Shown: piece after piece, positions 36,026-48,326 of the stretch | Layout: each line of letters starts with the position of its first letter | Numbering within the stretch: the stretch's first letter is position 1 | The notes under the pieces: model-generated | What the model saw: only the letters and a program-made list of their open reading frames with translations | What the model was told of the DNA's origin: nothing | The model's database searches: none | Source of the DNA: Prunella strophiata | Lineage: Eukaryota > Chordata > Aves > Passeriformes > Prunellidae | Direction: 5' to 3' | Assembly: GCA_036583965.1 (NCBI GenBank) | Contig: JAZBQD010000017.1 | Location: 25,020,385 to 25,084,384, forward strand | DNA length: 64,000 nt | Program-made: the position numbers and the translations under genes

Positions 36026-38701
36026 AATGTTTATTTTTTATGGCAGCAACACAGAGCCTGGTGACAAATCATGGTATGCTAAAGCGTATGGACAATATGC
36101 CCAGGAAAGATAAGAGATGATTTAATTACTACTACAAGGGCCGTTGTTTCTTCATAACACAGTTCAAAGGATCTTTAGCCAAAAGGCTCTGGATACTTAC
36201 ACCTGTATTTTTAAGAAAATTTTTTTGTTAAGTATATCTGAAAAAAGCAAATGCATTTTAAAAGGGTTACATTCATCTGTCTTACCTAGAGGTGGATAGA
36301 GTTTAAAGTTGTTTGAAAATAGCTTAAAATTGAATTAAATGAGAAAGCTGAAGAAATTGAAACCAATATATTTTCTTTTGTACTAAGACAAGAATCTCAA
36401 AAGTATAGCAAAGCTGCAACAAATTATTTCAGTACTACTTATCTGCCTAACACAAGAAAAAAATGAAACCCATCCTGTGTTATTTTCTCGCACCTGGATA
36501 AGCATGTTTGCAGCAGTTATATTTGTATCTTTCACTGAAACTCTATCAGACAAAGCAAGGAGTATTTTCTTTGGGGATTATCTTTATTCCATCACACACA
36601 AGGCCTTCACAGTACAACCTTGCAGCAAGCTGCTGACCTATCTGCTGCTGCTCTTTTTGACTGCAGGAGTAGTCAAAGTCTGGAAAGATAGTACAAGAGC
36701 TACAGCATTATATTTGGAATATTGTAAATAAGCAAAAAGAAATGAGTACAGTTCTTAGTCCTTGCCAGAAGACCCTCAGTTCATATTATGGCTTGAAATT
36801 CAGAGTGGCTATCTTAACAGAAAATTGTGGTCAGCATTTGAGGTGGCATAATGGAAAGAAGGGATATATTCCAACACATTGGTCAGGTGTGAAGAAATTT
36901 CATGACAATCCTAAGTGAAGTCACTTAATAGTTCAGATAAGGAAAATACCTTTGGGACAGCTGCACAAAACTACTGCACTTTGAATTAAAATATAGTTGA
37001 TTATAATTTATACAATTGAGAGAAGATGAGAATAGCAAACTGCCTTGGAGATTCTCTGTTTGCTAAAGGCATTCTTAAAATAGACTAAATATCAGCCTGC
37101 AGATGGATTAAGGTAGGAGATTTGGAAATAAGACCTGGCATGTTTGCAGGTGGACAAGACACAATCATTAATCACTGCTTTATTCATACCCATACTGCAT
37201 GAATGTTATTCCAGATATTTACTAGTGTCAGCTGACCTAAGAACTAAGACTCTATGTTCAGCAAAAAAGGAACAGAAAGAGATACAATGTGGAAGACACC
37301 AAGCAGATTAAATTTGGCAGTCAGACTTTTTTTTTTCAGCAGGATCAGTCATAATTAAGCCCTTGATTTGAGTCTGTGTGTCACAGCAGTGTTGTAGGTA
37401 GCTTCCAAGTGATGCAGACAGAAATTTGCTAACTCTTCTATGCTTCACACACAAATTACACATCACAAATGAAACCTATTCTTCTGAGAATTTACAGTCG
37501 CCCATTTGCTTGAAATCTGTACCCATATTTGCTATGGTATCAGAAGTAACTTTCCAAATCCCGGCAATGGAGACCTGTTACCTCAGTGCTTTTTTTTGAC
37601 TTGGTATTTATAAATTTATTCAGAAAAGAAACTTCCTAAGAAACTGCACCTCATTCAGTTAGTATGAAATCTAAAGAAAACAATTTTTGTACAAGACAGA
37701 GCCTCTGCTGCTAGTAAGTATTTAGTTAACATTTTCTTTAATTACTAGCAGAAGGTGACTAATACTTAAACAATATGCCAAATACATTTATTTTCCTAGT
37801 TTATCAAGATAAAGTGATTAGAAAGCACAGCTTTCCATATTCAATTTACTTAGCTGCCCTAATGTGCTAGCACTAGTTACAAAGGTAATTGTGTATAGTT
37901 TTAAGCCAGTAAACTTTTTTTTCTTTCTTACTTTTTCACAAAAACACAGTCCGTGTCAGTGTAACTCTGCTGCTTCCTCAAGAAACTGACATATCACATT
38001 AACAGTGGATGGTGCTGTGTCCTACAGTTGTCCTGATCTATGTGTGATGTCCAGAGGCTGATGCCAGTCAGAAGACACTTGCCTTGCAAAGAGCTGATGC
38101 AAAACTATAAGCACTGTGGCTGCTGCATTATCCAGTACCTAGTACCAGCTCATCTATGGACTCACAGTCTCTTGGAAGATCTGCAACAGTTCTTTATAGT
38201 ACTGCTGTACTTCTCTCATAAAGGTGAGGAATAAACCTCTACTACACCCATATAATATTTGCAGGAGTTTTTTCTCGGTTTAGATCCGCAGACTTCAGCT
38301 CAAAGATAGAGACCTAGGTTATATTTTCTGCCTGACTCTGATGTACAGTGCAAGTCTACAAAAAACAAAAGCCTTTTTCTCTTGAAATTATTTTATCATT
38401 TGTTGAAAACTTTTTTCCCAGTGAATTTTTTTCCAGTGTTTTTTCTTCTCAAAACATTTTCTAAACTGTTATAATTCATTAGAACCATAATATTCTATCT
38501 AGAAACAGTTTCAATGAATGATTTTCAACCATTTAATGCATATTAGGACTCACAAAAATGCACATATGCTTAGATGTCCTTAAAGGAGAGCACTATTTAT
38601 ACTATCTGTATTAATACTCCACAAGACTAATGTACTTGACTTGTCCTAAATAAAATTAATGCTAGAATAGCTTTCTATTGCCAGAGAACTTTCCGATGGC
38701 C

Positions 38702-38707
<6 letters not shown>

Positions 38708-38754
<47 letters not shown>
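38708..38754. repeat. A47 homopolymer
   Basis: Forty-seven consecutive A, the longest pure homopolymer in the window. An AATAAA hexamer occurs about 55 bases upstream on the plus strand (about 38649-38654). No source gene could be recognised in the preceding sequence, so a retrocopy tail is only a possibility. Run length is also prone to assembly error. Confidence 0.9.
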
Positions 38755-38757
<3 letters not shown>

Positions 38758-39372
38758 TGAGTCTGCATGAATATCTATCCATAATGATGTCTCCATTTTA
38801 TTCCTAATTAAAAGCTCATTAATATCAAAGACAATTGTAAGAAACCCAGATGAGACCATCTCATTTGGGATTTTAAGATTGAAGGCACTCATCCTATCAA
38901 CCCAAAATCACTTACTCAAAAACTACTGTAGGTGTTGTGTGAAATAAAGTATTATACTACTATTTACTATTATACTAAATAAAGTATATACTACATTGAT
39001 ACAGCTCTTTATGAAGTCTGCATGCGATTTTTCATCCTTTCAGTTAGTTTCTAGCTCTGAAAAGCAGTTTAAGCCACAGAGTAACTAGAAACATCAAAGA
39101 AGAGGGCCACTGAAAGAGAGTAATTGATTCATTCTCAAAAACACTGCACATTTTCAGCATTACTGGTGCATGGGGGTAGGAAGGGGTATGCAAAAAAGGA
39201 GGATACATGAACAGAAAGGATAGTATTGGAGCTGTGAGATCTTCCAGCGTCTCCTCCAGAAGAGATCTTGTGCATCTGTGTAGTTTTTGAGCAGACACTA
39301 TATAAACACAAAATCTCTGTAGTGGCTAAGAAAAAACAAAGAGACATTTATTTACCTTGTATGCTGAGGTAT

Positions 39373-39408
39373 GAATAATATGAATATTATGAATAATATG
39401 AATATTAT
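39373..39408. repeat. Tandem duplication, 2 x 18 bp
   Basis: The unit GAATAATATGAATATTAT occurs twice head-to-tail. Each unit is itself nearly palindromic. Confidence 0.85.
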
Positions 39409-39744
39409 GCCCTTTGAATCTGGAGGTGAAAGGATATCCACAAAGAAACAGATGCTGACGATGTCCCTATGTTCTGAAATATATAATATGACTTCCTCTA
39501 AACTCCTTGTCAGTAAGGTATAATTCACTTAATTAAAAAAAAATTCACAGCAGTTTTAAGCTTTATTACTTATCACAATGAAAAATATTGCTAAAATTAT
39601 TTAGAATTAAAGAATAATCATAAAACCAGTGTTATTTGAATGTATAGATACAAGGGTGATATGAATTAGATGGAAAATGAGATTTTCTTTTCAGGCTGTT
39701 CCTGAACAAGGGCTATGATCATCACTATGATTATTTTTCCAATC

Positions 39745-40322
39745 ATGGAATCGTAAAATCTCTCAAGTTGAATGAAACCCATAAGGATTATTGAGTTCAA
39801 CTCCTTATTTCTCACAGAACCAGCTAAAAGTAAATCACAAGAGTAAGAGCATCATCCTGATAATTCTTGAACTCTGATAGACCTGGTGCTGTGTGCACTT
39901 TTCTGGGGAGCCTATTCGAGTGATCAGCCATCTTCTCAGTGAAGAACTTTTTCCTAATCCCCAACCTGAACTTTCCCTAATGCAGCTTCATTCCATTTTC
40001 TTTGGTGATCACTGATCACCAAAAAGGGAGGAGATGAGCACCTTCCCCTCTCCTGTCTCCCATGAGGAAGGTTTAGATTACAGTGGGGTCACTCAGTCTT
40101 TTCTTCCCCAGGCTGAACAAGCCAGGTGACCTCAGCCACTCCTCCAAAATTTTAACCCTCAGGACCTTTCACCATCTTGATCACCCTCCTCTGGACACAC
40201 TCTAATGATTTGTTGTCCTCCTTATGCGGCAGCACCCAAAACTGCCCTCAGCACTCGAGGTGAGGCTGCCACAGTGCAGATCAGAGCAGGACAATCCCCT
40301 CCCTTGCCTGGCTGTGATTCTG
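39745..40322 (-). mobile_element. CR1 LINE, 3' part, interrupted by an LTR
   Basis: The plus strand begins 'atcatggaatcgtaaaatc', the complement of the CR1 terminus. It continues with 'ggggagcctattcgagtg', 'gaagaactttttcctaatccccaacctgaac', 'ggctgaacaagcc' and 'cagcactcgaggtgaggctgcc'. The CR1 breaks at ATTCTG (40317-40322), where the ERVK-type LTR is inserted, and resumes at 40948. The copy is non-functional. Confidence 0.92.
40001..40023. repeat. Palindrome, 11-bp arms with 1-nt spacer
   Basis: TTTGGTGATCA (40001-40011), one C, then the exact reverse complement TGATCACCAAA (40013-40023). It lies inside the CR1 copy at a position where other CR1 copies in this window do not show such symmetry. 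Confidence 0.88.
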
Positions 40323-40947
40323 TGTCAGAACCCAGGATGTCCCTCTGGCTGTCCTGGATGGCTTGAGCCCCAGGCAGGGACCTCAAAGACCTTGGCGCAG
40401 AGCCCAAGACTCCTGTGTTTTTGATTTTGATTCATGGAAAAAATTACCAACCTTACATGAAGAGTTGCAAGCCACAAAAATTATGTAGAGTAAGAGTTAG
40501 TTTATTACAGGGTGAAAATGTACAATTTTAGGGTTTTTTAGAATGAGGGTTTGGGGGTCAAGATGGAGGAATTTGGGTGTGTTCTGTCCTTCTTTCTCCT
40601 TCTTCTTAACCTCCATCTTCTGGGTGATGGTGGCACTTTTGGATTGGTTTAGAGTAGAGTTGGACTGTGTAACATAGATGATAGGTATTGGAAAATAACT
40701 GTAATAACTGTGTAAAATAATGTACACATAGTTTTTAACTGCCCCCTAAGGACAGGCAGTGTGCCTCAGACTGACCTGCTGAACAGACCTCAGCAGGTCA
40801 GGAAAATAATGTAATAGATAAGAAAAATAAAAAACCTTGAAGACCGCAAATGAAAAGTCCTGACTCCTTCTTCGGTGCCCAGGCTGGGAAACAGAGACTT
40901 TCCAACACATCTCGGGGTCATCTTGAGCACCTGAGGGACCTGCGACA
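40323..40947 (-). mobile_element. Solo LTR, ERVK type, with perfect 6-bp target duplication
   Basis: The 625-bp element has TGTC...GACA ends and is flanked by identical ATTCTG at 40317-40322 and 40948-40953. A 6-bp duplication is typical of ERVK-class insertions. The minus strand carries AATAAA (plus-strand TTTATT at 40501-40506), which sets the orientation. The sequence resembles, from memory, an abundant songbird ERVK LTR. The 76-codon frame at 40497-40727 and the 77-codon frame at 40790-41023 are shadows. Only one LTR remains, so the internal retroviral genes were lost by LTR-LTR recombination. It is younger than the CR1 it interrupts. Confidence 0.92.
40772..40800. repeat. 11-bp inverted repeat within the LTR (AGGTCA half-sites)
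   Basis: TGACCTGCTGA (40772-40782) and its exact complement TCAGCAGGTCA (40790-40800) are separated by 7 bases. The outer hexamers are TGACCT and AGGTCA, the classic nuclear-receptor half-site in everted arrangement. It may equally be a stem-loop in the LTR transcript. Confidence 0.8.
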
Positions 40948-41535
40948 ATTCTGTGCCTGATGCACAGGACATGGGTGGCCCTCCTGGCTGGCAGGGCACT
41001 GCTGGGTCATGTCCAACTTGCAATCAACCCAGACACCCAGATCTCTTTCTGCAGAGCTGAAATCTCTTCTCCTCCAGTTTAAATGTATAATCAGGATTAC
41101 TCTGTCCCTGGTGGAGAGTCTGGCACTTGCTCTTAAATTTCACATGGTTGGTGATGGCCCAGATCTCTAGTCTATCCAGATTTCTCTGTAATGCCTTTCT
41201 ACCCTTGAGGGAGTCCTAGCTTAGTACCACTGGCAAACTCATTTAAGATACATGAATCCAAAGACTTCATGAAAACTTTAAAGAGCACTGGCCCTAAAGT
41301 TGAGCATAGGGAAATCCCACATGTATAGCCACTATAATTCTTTAAACCCAACCCACCACCCAGTTTCTTACCCAAAATGTTATGGACTTGTCTAGCAGTG
41401 TGATGGATATTTTCTCCACAATGATAATGTACAAGACAGTGTCAAATTTTGCTAAAATTCAAAAATCCTGTGTAAACTACTACTTCATCCATGGGCACTA
41501 AGACCCAGCTTTGTAAATCTAGCAAGGAGATTAAA
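40948..41535 (-). mobile_element. CR1 LINE, continuation past the inserted LTR
   Basis: The CR1 resumes at the second ATTCTG with 'tgcctgatgcacaggacatgggtggccctcctgg', then 'aatcaacccagacacccagatctc', 'cacatggttggtgatggccc' and 'aagagcactggccctaa'. Together with 39745-40322 it forms a CR1 of about 1.17 kb without the LTR. The 5' truncation near 41535 is approximate. The tail of its reverse-transcriptase ORF is frame-broken. Confidence 0.88.
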
Positions 41536-42466
41536 AATGAAAACCTTCTTTTTCCTATGGGATATTAATTTAAATTACTTTGTCTTCAGAAATAATTAAC
41601 TGGAAAATCAGCTGCAGGCCAAAGTCACACATGTAGTATCCAAAGATAATTTTCAACTGGGAGGTCTAGGTAGTAAAAATACATTTAGTTACCTAAAAGT
41701 GTCTTTAAGTAGCTTTAGATACTTTGTGAGCCCCAACTTAATGGATCAAAATTGAACTCCACACAGTTGCAACAGAAGATTTTATCCTTGAAATGACACA
41801 CTGAGATGGGGATTTCTACTGCTCAGCAGACTGAAATCCATTCATCAGTAGTGTAGAGAAATTTTGTTTCATGCTGCCATAAATCTCACTGGAATTAACA
41901 ACAGCTAACTTTCCATATGGTATGAAATTGCCAGATGTGCAACTATTCTAGGTTCAGGAACTGGTGAGTGGGATGACTAACACAGAAAGACAATCAAACC
42001 TGCAACACCAACAGTCTTCTCTCCAGAAATGGTTATCTCCGCTAGCATTTTTATTGAATACCACACTATTATTCATGATCTCTAACTGTACATATGTTTT
42101 AAGGAGAACCCATAAACCTCAGAGGAATGTTTTGACTGGCCAAACTGAGTTCTCAAAAAACTCTCAAGATCCATGACTTGATGTTCAGGGTTTCACACAA
42201 GGTCATTTAAGATATAGTCAAGTTGCTTCTCAGTCTTGCATCTCAGCCCAGTTTGGCTTTTGTGTTTCAGAATGCAGAAGAATGATACTCAAAAAGGAAC
42301 AACTGGGCTGCACTTATCTTGGGTTTTGGGCATCATATTTTAATTCAACATCTTTTATATAATTCACAACCTAGAAAATCCTCTGTAAAGCAACAATGTC
42401 TGTTCTTGTGCATGACAGAAATTCAAAACCAACTCCCTTTCTTCCCCTAGCTAATTTTTTCCCAAA
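41536..42466. other. Intronic sequence, no gene recognised
   Basis: AT-rich sequence with no recognised repeat. The 70-codon frame at 41964-42176 has no features. This is the only spacer between the split CR1 and the ERVL-type solo LTR. Confidence 0.6.
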
Positions 42467-42471
42467 GCTTT

Positions 42472-43106
42472 TGTCCTAGGGTGATTTTATGATGCTTTTA
42501 TCCCTAGTCGTGTGTTCTGTTTATGCTGGATATTCTATTCTGTGCCTTCAAGACTGGCTCTCAGAGTGAAGGCAGGGAGAAGAAGCACTGAATGTTTGTT
42601 ATCAGACAGCTCTCACTCCTCCACATTTTTCTGGACTGTGTTGTCTGGGCATGGATGGGCCAGAACACTGTGCTCCTTTGCTTTTCAGTTAGTTTAGCTA
42701 GCTGAGGCAGAGAAGTTTCCCTGGACTGGTTTTCTTTCCCTTCTTTTGGAACTGTTCGTACCTGCTCAGGACTGGGACCCGGGGAAACACCGAGAGCTCA
42801 CACTTTGTAACTTGCCAGGCCTACCCTGCAGCCTTTCCCAGCCCCAGAGGGACTGGTAACAGAGCAACCACCCACCGGAGAGACTTTCTGAATCTGTCAT
42901 CTCTTCAGAGAGATGAATGAGCTTTGTCATCTGGTATTGTTATTTTTTTGTGCTGGGGAGTGCTTTGCCTGTTAAATACAGGTCTTTTCCAGCTCTCTCC
43001 GGGGAAATTCTTTCCCAAACCAGTTGAGGGGAGGGGCTGTGTGGGTTGGCTTTCTCGGGGGGGCCCTGTTGGAGGTCTTCTCCCAAATTTACCTTAAACC
43101 AGGACA
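42472..43106. mobile_element. Solo LTR, ERVL type, with perfect 5-bp target duplication
   Basis: The 635-bp element starts TGTCCTAGGGTGATTTTATG and ends AAACCAGGACA. It is flanked by identical GCTTT at 42467-42471 and 43107-43111. A 5-bp duplication with TG...CA ends fits the ERVL class. From memory, the body ('ctggactgtgttgtctgggc', 'ggactgttcgtacctgctc', 'ccagagggactgg') matches a widespread passerine LTR family. Intact ends and identical flanks suggest a younger age than the 7018 element. Transcriptional orientation is not determined. ORFs at 42512-42697 and 42940-43191 are shadows. Confidence 0.93.
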
Positions 43107-46100
43107 GCTTTCTATGATTTTCCATTTGATTTCCTGATTCCACATCCAACTGGTTCAAAAACATTGTAATAATATGGTTCAGCAATTCCACTTAGTTTTG
43201 TAAATGAAATCAGGGGAAGAAAAGAATGCAGCAATGACCAACCCTCTGTCTTTTACTGAAGCAGCTGCTATGGGTATAAGATTCACAAAGGTTAAAACAA
43301 ATATATTTTTAGGATTTTTTTTGGAAAAGGAAAAGAGCAATGATTATAGGTTTCCTTACTCTGTAAAATTATAAATACACAGAAATGAGTCATAGATTTA
43401 AAGGAAATCAATACCTCACTCTAGCAGATGATACAAAGCTGTGAAAAGTGTTCAGTGTTTCCAAAATATTTCCTTTTATGGCTAAGCAAAAATAAAAATC
43501 ATTTGCTGTTTTCTTCCTTTCCTGAGGTTATCATAACTTCATGATTATTAGTTATATACTATAATTAGATGAGAGAATAGACTAGAATAAAACAACAATC
43601 ACCCAAAATTCCATTTTCAGTCTCCTTTAAAATAGAAAGAACACAAACCGTGGCTTCAGTTATTAAAGGAGCACTTCATTAGTAAATATTAAAAGAATAA
43701 CCAATTCAGAAGCATCATCAGAAATTCTAGGTATCCTCTTCCCTGTATAAAACTGTCTGAGCTCAGCTCAACAATTTTATACCCTTCATTTTTGTTACTT
43801 TATGCCTTTATGATTTGACAGAAGAACTGAATCCTTCAGCTTAAGACTGAGGACAGAGCAGATTTGTCAAGGGAGGACATCCCCCACCTCTTATTTACAC
43901 CTGTGATCAGGTTTATTATTTCATGCACCTCTTTTATTTTTTTCTCTTAAGATTTAAGTATCTGACTTAACATTGATGATAACATCATGATTTTACTTTG
44001 GTTGCTTTCATTGCTGAACCCACGCTTGTCAAATCAAGCTTTCATAGATAGTATCAGTAAATGTCTATTTTACTTTAGGGTGTAAGGATGTATCTCTAGC
44101 ATCTTGTTTTATTTGAAAAAGAGCCTGGCCAAAGAGGTGGTCAATGTCTGATATCTCAAAAGAGGTTTCAACAGAACAGAGACAATCACCCTAGTCTTTG
44201 GTGCAAATGTGCATTGTTTTGTGTCTCTTCTGTCTCAGAGAGAGCTAAGAGTGAGCAAGTTTGGATTGAAATGCATGAAGGTATGTATGACTTCAGCACT
44301 GCAAAATGTGTACTTGTGCCTTGTACTCATAACCCCTGAGACTCCTGTGCCTCTTGCAGGTGGACACCTAAAACCTGGACTAATCATTGATATGGGAACC
44401 ACATCTCTTGTGCTCAATGCTGAGTTGGCATGTTGTCAGATGTCACTACCACTGCTGAACAGAGGCACAGCTTCTTAAAATAACATTATGGTTTTTGAAG
44501 ACAGTTGAGGTCTTGCAGACTAGTTTCACTTCCAGCTAAATCTTCTGCTGGGTAAGAAGATGAAAAGGAGCTTATTCCACTGAAGTCAAAGCAGCTTGCC
44601 AGTGGTATTGCTGGAAGCAGCAATGCTGTGAATCAAACTTCAGTTAATTTCCTCAATCAAGGAATTTTGCCAATGTCTGTACTTGAGAACAAAATATGTG
44701 ATCAGGTTCATACTAAATAGTAGCAATTCTTTACTCATGGTCAGTATTTCCCTAGGCTTATGAGTTTTCCAGCATCAGCTTTGATGCATCTGGTATAGTC
44801 TCTTGCACCCAGTCAGGACTTCCTCAGGTAGCTTTAGGTACAAAAACATTTTTTTTTTACATTACCAACAGTGGGTATCTCAGATTAGAACCCTGGATTT
44901 TCCTTCCTTCTTTACTATATAAAGAGTTCAAATAAAAAGCCCTTTCACTTGCACTCAGGTTCCTGTACTCTCAAAGGCAGCAATATCACACAATACATAA
45001 GGCACATGAAGCATTTAATGTGACAGGATGACTCATATACATGAAGTCAATCAGGTAATGGATAATTGTTTGCTCAATAGATTGTGCTTTTTCCATTTCT
45101 GTCACTCTAACATTCCTAGAAGTGCCTGGGGTTTTTAGTTTTTGCTCCATCATAAAAAATCTTTATTTTTAATAGGGTCATTTAAACATAATCCTTTGTG
45201 CTAGAAGAAAAAAATAAATTATAAAATGACATCCCATCTTCAATCAGTCAGTATCATAAAAAGCATACACTTCAGAGGTAGAAACAGAAAAAACAACACA
45301 CTTTTCTAAGTGCATAGCTGCACTATAGTTCAATGATAATGTCAATTCTGATAAATTTTGAGCCTCCAGGTTTTTGCCTAGGCTTCTGGAATCTAGTCAG
45401 AAAAACCAAGCCCTCCTTTATAGACATAAGTTAAAAATGTCATGTTTAGGAACTGTGAGCTCTAAAATATAGAAACAAAGACAAACCGAAAAAGCATAAA
45501 TGATAAAAGGAAAAAAAAAAAAAAAGGGAATATTATTTTTATAGAATTTTGAGGTTAAGTCATGTTAAATTTGTGATTTACACTCTGACTACTAAGGTCT
45601 GAATATCTGCCATTGCTTATGCAGTGGTGGTTTGGGACACGTTGGTAACTGGTAATGGGATGTGGTGGAGAGTAAATACCAGAGAATTGTTGTGCTCTCT
45701 GTACATGTATAAAATAAGTACATTTCTGCAGAAAACTGATAGATGAGAATTACAGAGGCTAAGTCTCAGTGCTGTGATTCAGAACTTTTCTGCCCAAAAT
45801 CCATTTTCAGTGGCTGGGGCCTTTGACAATCACCTGGATAAGGAAAGCTGCCCATTTTAATTACTATCCAATACCTGACAGAGAAGGACACAACACTAAT
45901 AATGGGCATTATAACTGTTTTTTTGAGTCAGTGATTCAGAGTGCCTCATTCTGCATTCTGCTTGAAGGTCTTCATGAACTGAGTGTTACTAAAAAGACTT
46001 AAGTAAAGAATTGTATAAAAGCAAGAATTGGTAGGCAGTTAGCCACTCTGTGGGGAACTTTAATTAAATAAAATGAAATAAAAATAAAAACAAAACTCTT

Positions 46101-46300
46101 ATGGAGAGATGATAAATTAACTCCAGGCTACCCAGAATATATAGAATTACAAATTATATTAAAAGAATCTTCATGTGAGCTGTGAAGACTTTGACTAATG
46201 TGGTTGAGCTAGTAGCTTTCTATTGTACTCCAGACATGCTTGGTGCTGGATATCTAGGCAATTCCTATTTGAATTAGGACATGTTTTGTAACAACTTCTG

Positions 46301-46372
46301 TATATGATATGTAATATGATATGTAATATGTATGATACGTAAAGTATATATATGATATGTAATATGTAATAA
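46301..46372. repeat. AT-rich tandem repeat
   Basis: Degenerate copies of a TATGATATGTAATA-like unit are repeated about five times, framed by two copies of 'aacttctgta'. Open minus-strand frames rich in Tyr/Ile/Ser are products of this repeat. Confidence 0.8.
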
Positions 46373-46542
46373 CTTCTGTAATGAGCTGGGATTTTGAGCA
46401 ATTATGCAGGACACCTTTACCAGTTAGTGTTGTTTGAATTTTCAGGACTAAAGTTCCATGTTTATTTAATTTACAAACAAATTTAAGCCATGTATTTATA
46501 CAAATAATGTTCTTGACTGCTACTGTGAGAACAGATTTTTGC

Positions 46543-46574
46543 AGAATCACAGAGTCATTTAAAAGGAAGATGAC
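46543..46574 (-). mobile_element. Very short CR1 3'-terminal fragment
   Basis: 'agaatcacagagtcatttaa' followed by 'aaggaagatgaccc' resembles the reverse complement of the CR1 terminus and adjoining 3'UTR. At about 32 bases the assignment is weak. Confidence 0.4.
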
Positions 46575-48294
46575 CCATTTTCATATGGATTGTTTTAGTG
46601 CATATATATTTATAACTTTTGAGTAAGTCACCGATAATTTGGAAACTAAAATGGCTCAGTTGTTAAACATTATTTCAGTTTATGTTTAAGGAAAGGTAGA
46701 TTAAGTATGTATGATTAGAGACTATCATGCCTACGTGACTTTAAAGTCCAGTCTTCCACCCAAATGCAATAAAGGCTTGGAAGAGTCTACACATGAAGGT
46801 GCATTATCAATTGAAGTTCTGTTTTGTGTCTGAAAAGATAACTTATTGACAGCTGAGATTTTACAACAGACTGTTGATTCTCACTATTCACCACCCCTGA
46901 AATGCAGAATAAACTCGTGAAACCTACAAGATTCTGGGACTCCTTCTATTTCAAAGATGTCTTATCCAAAATCAACCAGAGTCACTTTCATCCTTAATGA
47001 AATGAACATTTTAGATGACTACTATGACATCTGAGACAGAACCATGACATCATATAAAAACGAGTACTGGCAACAGATGTTTCTTTTGTGAAGCTTTGAC
47101 TCAAATTCTTGCATTAAAATTTATCATTAATGAAGAAAATGCATTATATCTATCTAAAGAGCAGTGAGCGTTGTTGGTTCTTCCATACCAGCAACTGTAT
47201 TTCCTTTTCAACATGTATGCATTTTATATATGCATCACTTGGCTGCCAGTTTTGTTCACAATCAGGAAACTTAATGCCTGACTCAGTTAAGACAGTTAAT
47301 CAATATTTGCCTTGCTGTTTTTGTGAAAAGGAATTATGCTGGTAAATTTTCATTATTGCTATTGATTGGTATATATTTACTGTCAGCAAAAATGGGTGGT
47401 TCTTTCTTTTATAACAATGTGGCATCTGACTTTGATTGAACTGACTGATACACATGGATAAGTTTTCCTTTAAGAAATATTCATTCTAGCTAATGTAGCT
47501 TATTTTCCACATGGTTACTACATCCAAATACTGATACGGAGTCTGGAAAAATCTCACAAACAAGCATGTATGAGATGAAGTTAGCATCAGGCAGATGTTA
47601 AGAGAGTGGAACTTGGAGTTTGATCAACACTTTACTGATTTCTGAACTATCAGCAGCACAGAATAGGATTTTAGGTAGTTGCAGAGTGTTCCTATCTGCT
47701 TAGCATACAAATAAGTGTACTGTCAGGACTCAGTGACTAGAAATTCTCACTGTAAGGGAGAAGAAACATCCCAAACCTTCCAACTTATTCACAAATATAA
47801 AGGGAAGAAAAGAAGGAGTAAATGCTGTTTGTTTCCCTCTGCCTCCTCTGGGACTGAAAGGGTATGTTCTGTTTGAGCATTTATCCTTCTTTTCTAATAC
47901 ATTCTGCCATATGGAGGAGACTAAAGGGAATGAATCACTGACTTCAGATGGGGTAGGATGAAGCAAAAAAAGGCACAGAGGAGAGAGGAATGGCATTCTG
48001 AATTCAGGCCAGAAATCCTTCTGATCAGTTCCAAACATCAGTTTGGTTAATGGCTTGGACTGGCAGTGCATCCTTAAAAAAGCACAGGGGAGGTGGATGC
48101 AGAGTAGATTAGGCATGTCAGTCTCTGATCCACTTCCCAATGCCTGGCTAGCAAGCATGTCCTCTGCATCTCTTCACACAATCTGGTGGGGCTGGTGGGA
48201 GGACCTTCTGGTTGGGAACGTCTGTTGTAAGGAGCAGCTTTCCCAAATCTGTCTTCTTAACTGAGTCATCATTTTGAGCAAGAGTTCTTCCTTC

Positions 48295-48326
48295 CTTTTA
48301 ATGACTCTCTCTTTTAATGACTCTCT
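48295..48326. repeat. Tandem duplication, 2 x 16 bp
   Basis: CTTTTAATGACTCTCT is repeated exactly, head-to-tail. Confidence 0.9.

Larger units (their letters stand above)
34086..39744. other. Intronic sequence, no gene recognised
   Basis: AT-rich sequence containing the hairpin at 34698-34751, the T-rich tract at 35958-36025, the A47 run at 38708-38754 and the tandem duplication at 39373-39408. The 104-codon frame at 35799-36113 owes its phenylalanine run to the T tract. No coding signal was recognised. Confidence 0.6.

Noticed and set aside
35799..36113. 104-codon ORF with a long Phe run
   Set aside because: The hydrophobic segment is a translation of the T-rich tract at 35958-36025.
47730..48158. 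142-codon minus-strand ORF
   Set aside because: No recognisable domain, no flanking exon signals and ordinary composition; a frame of this length is expected by chance in 64 kb.
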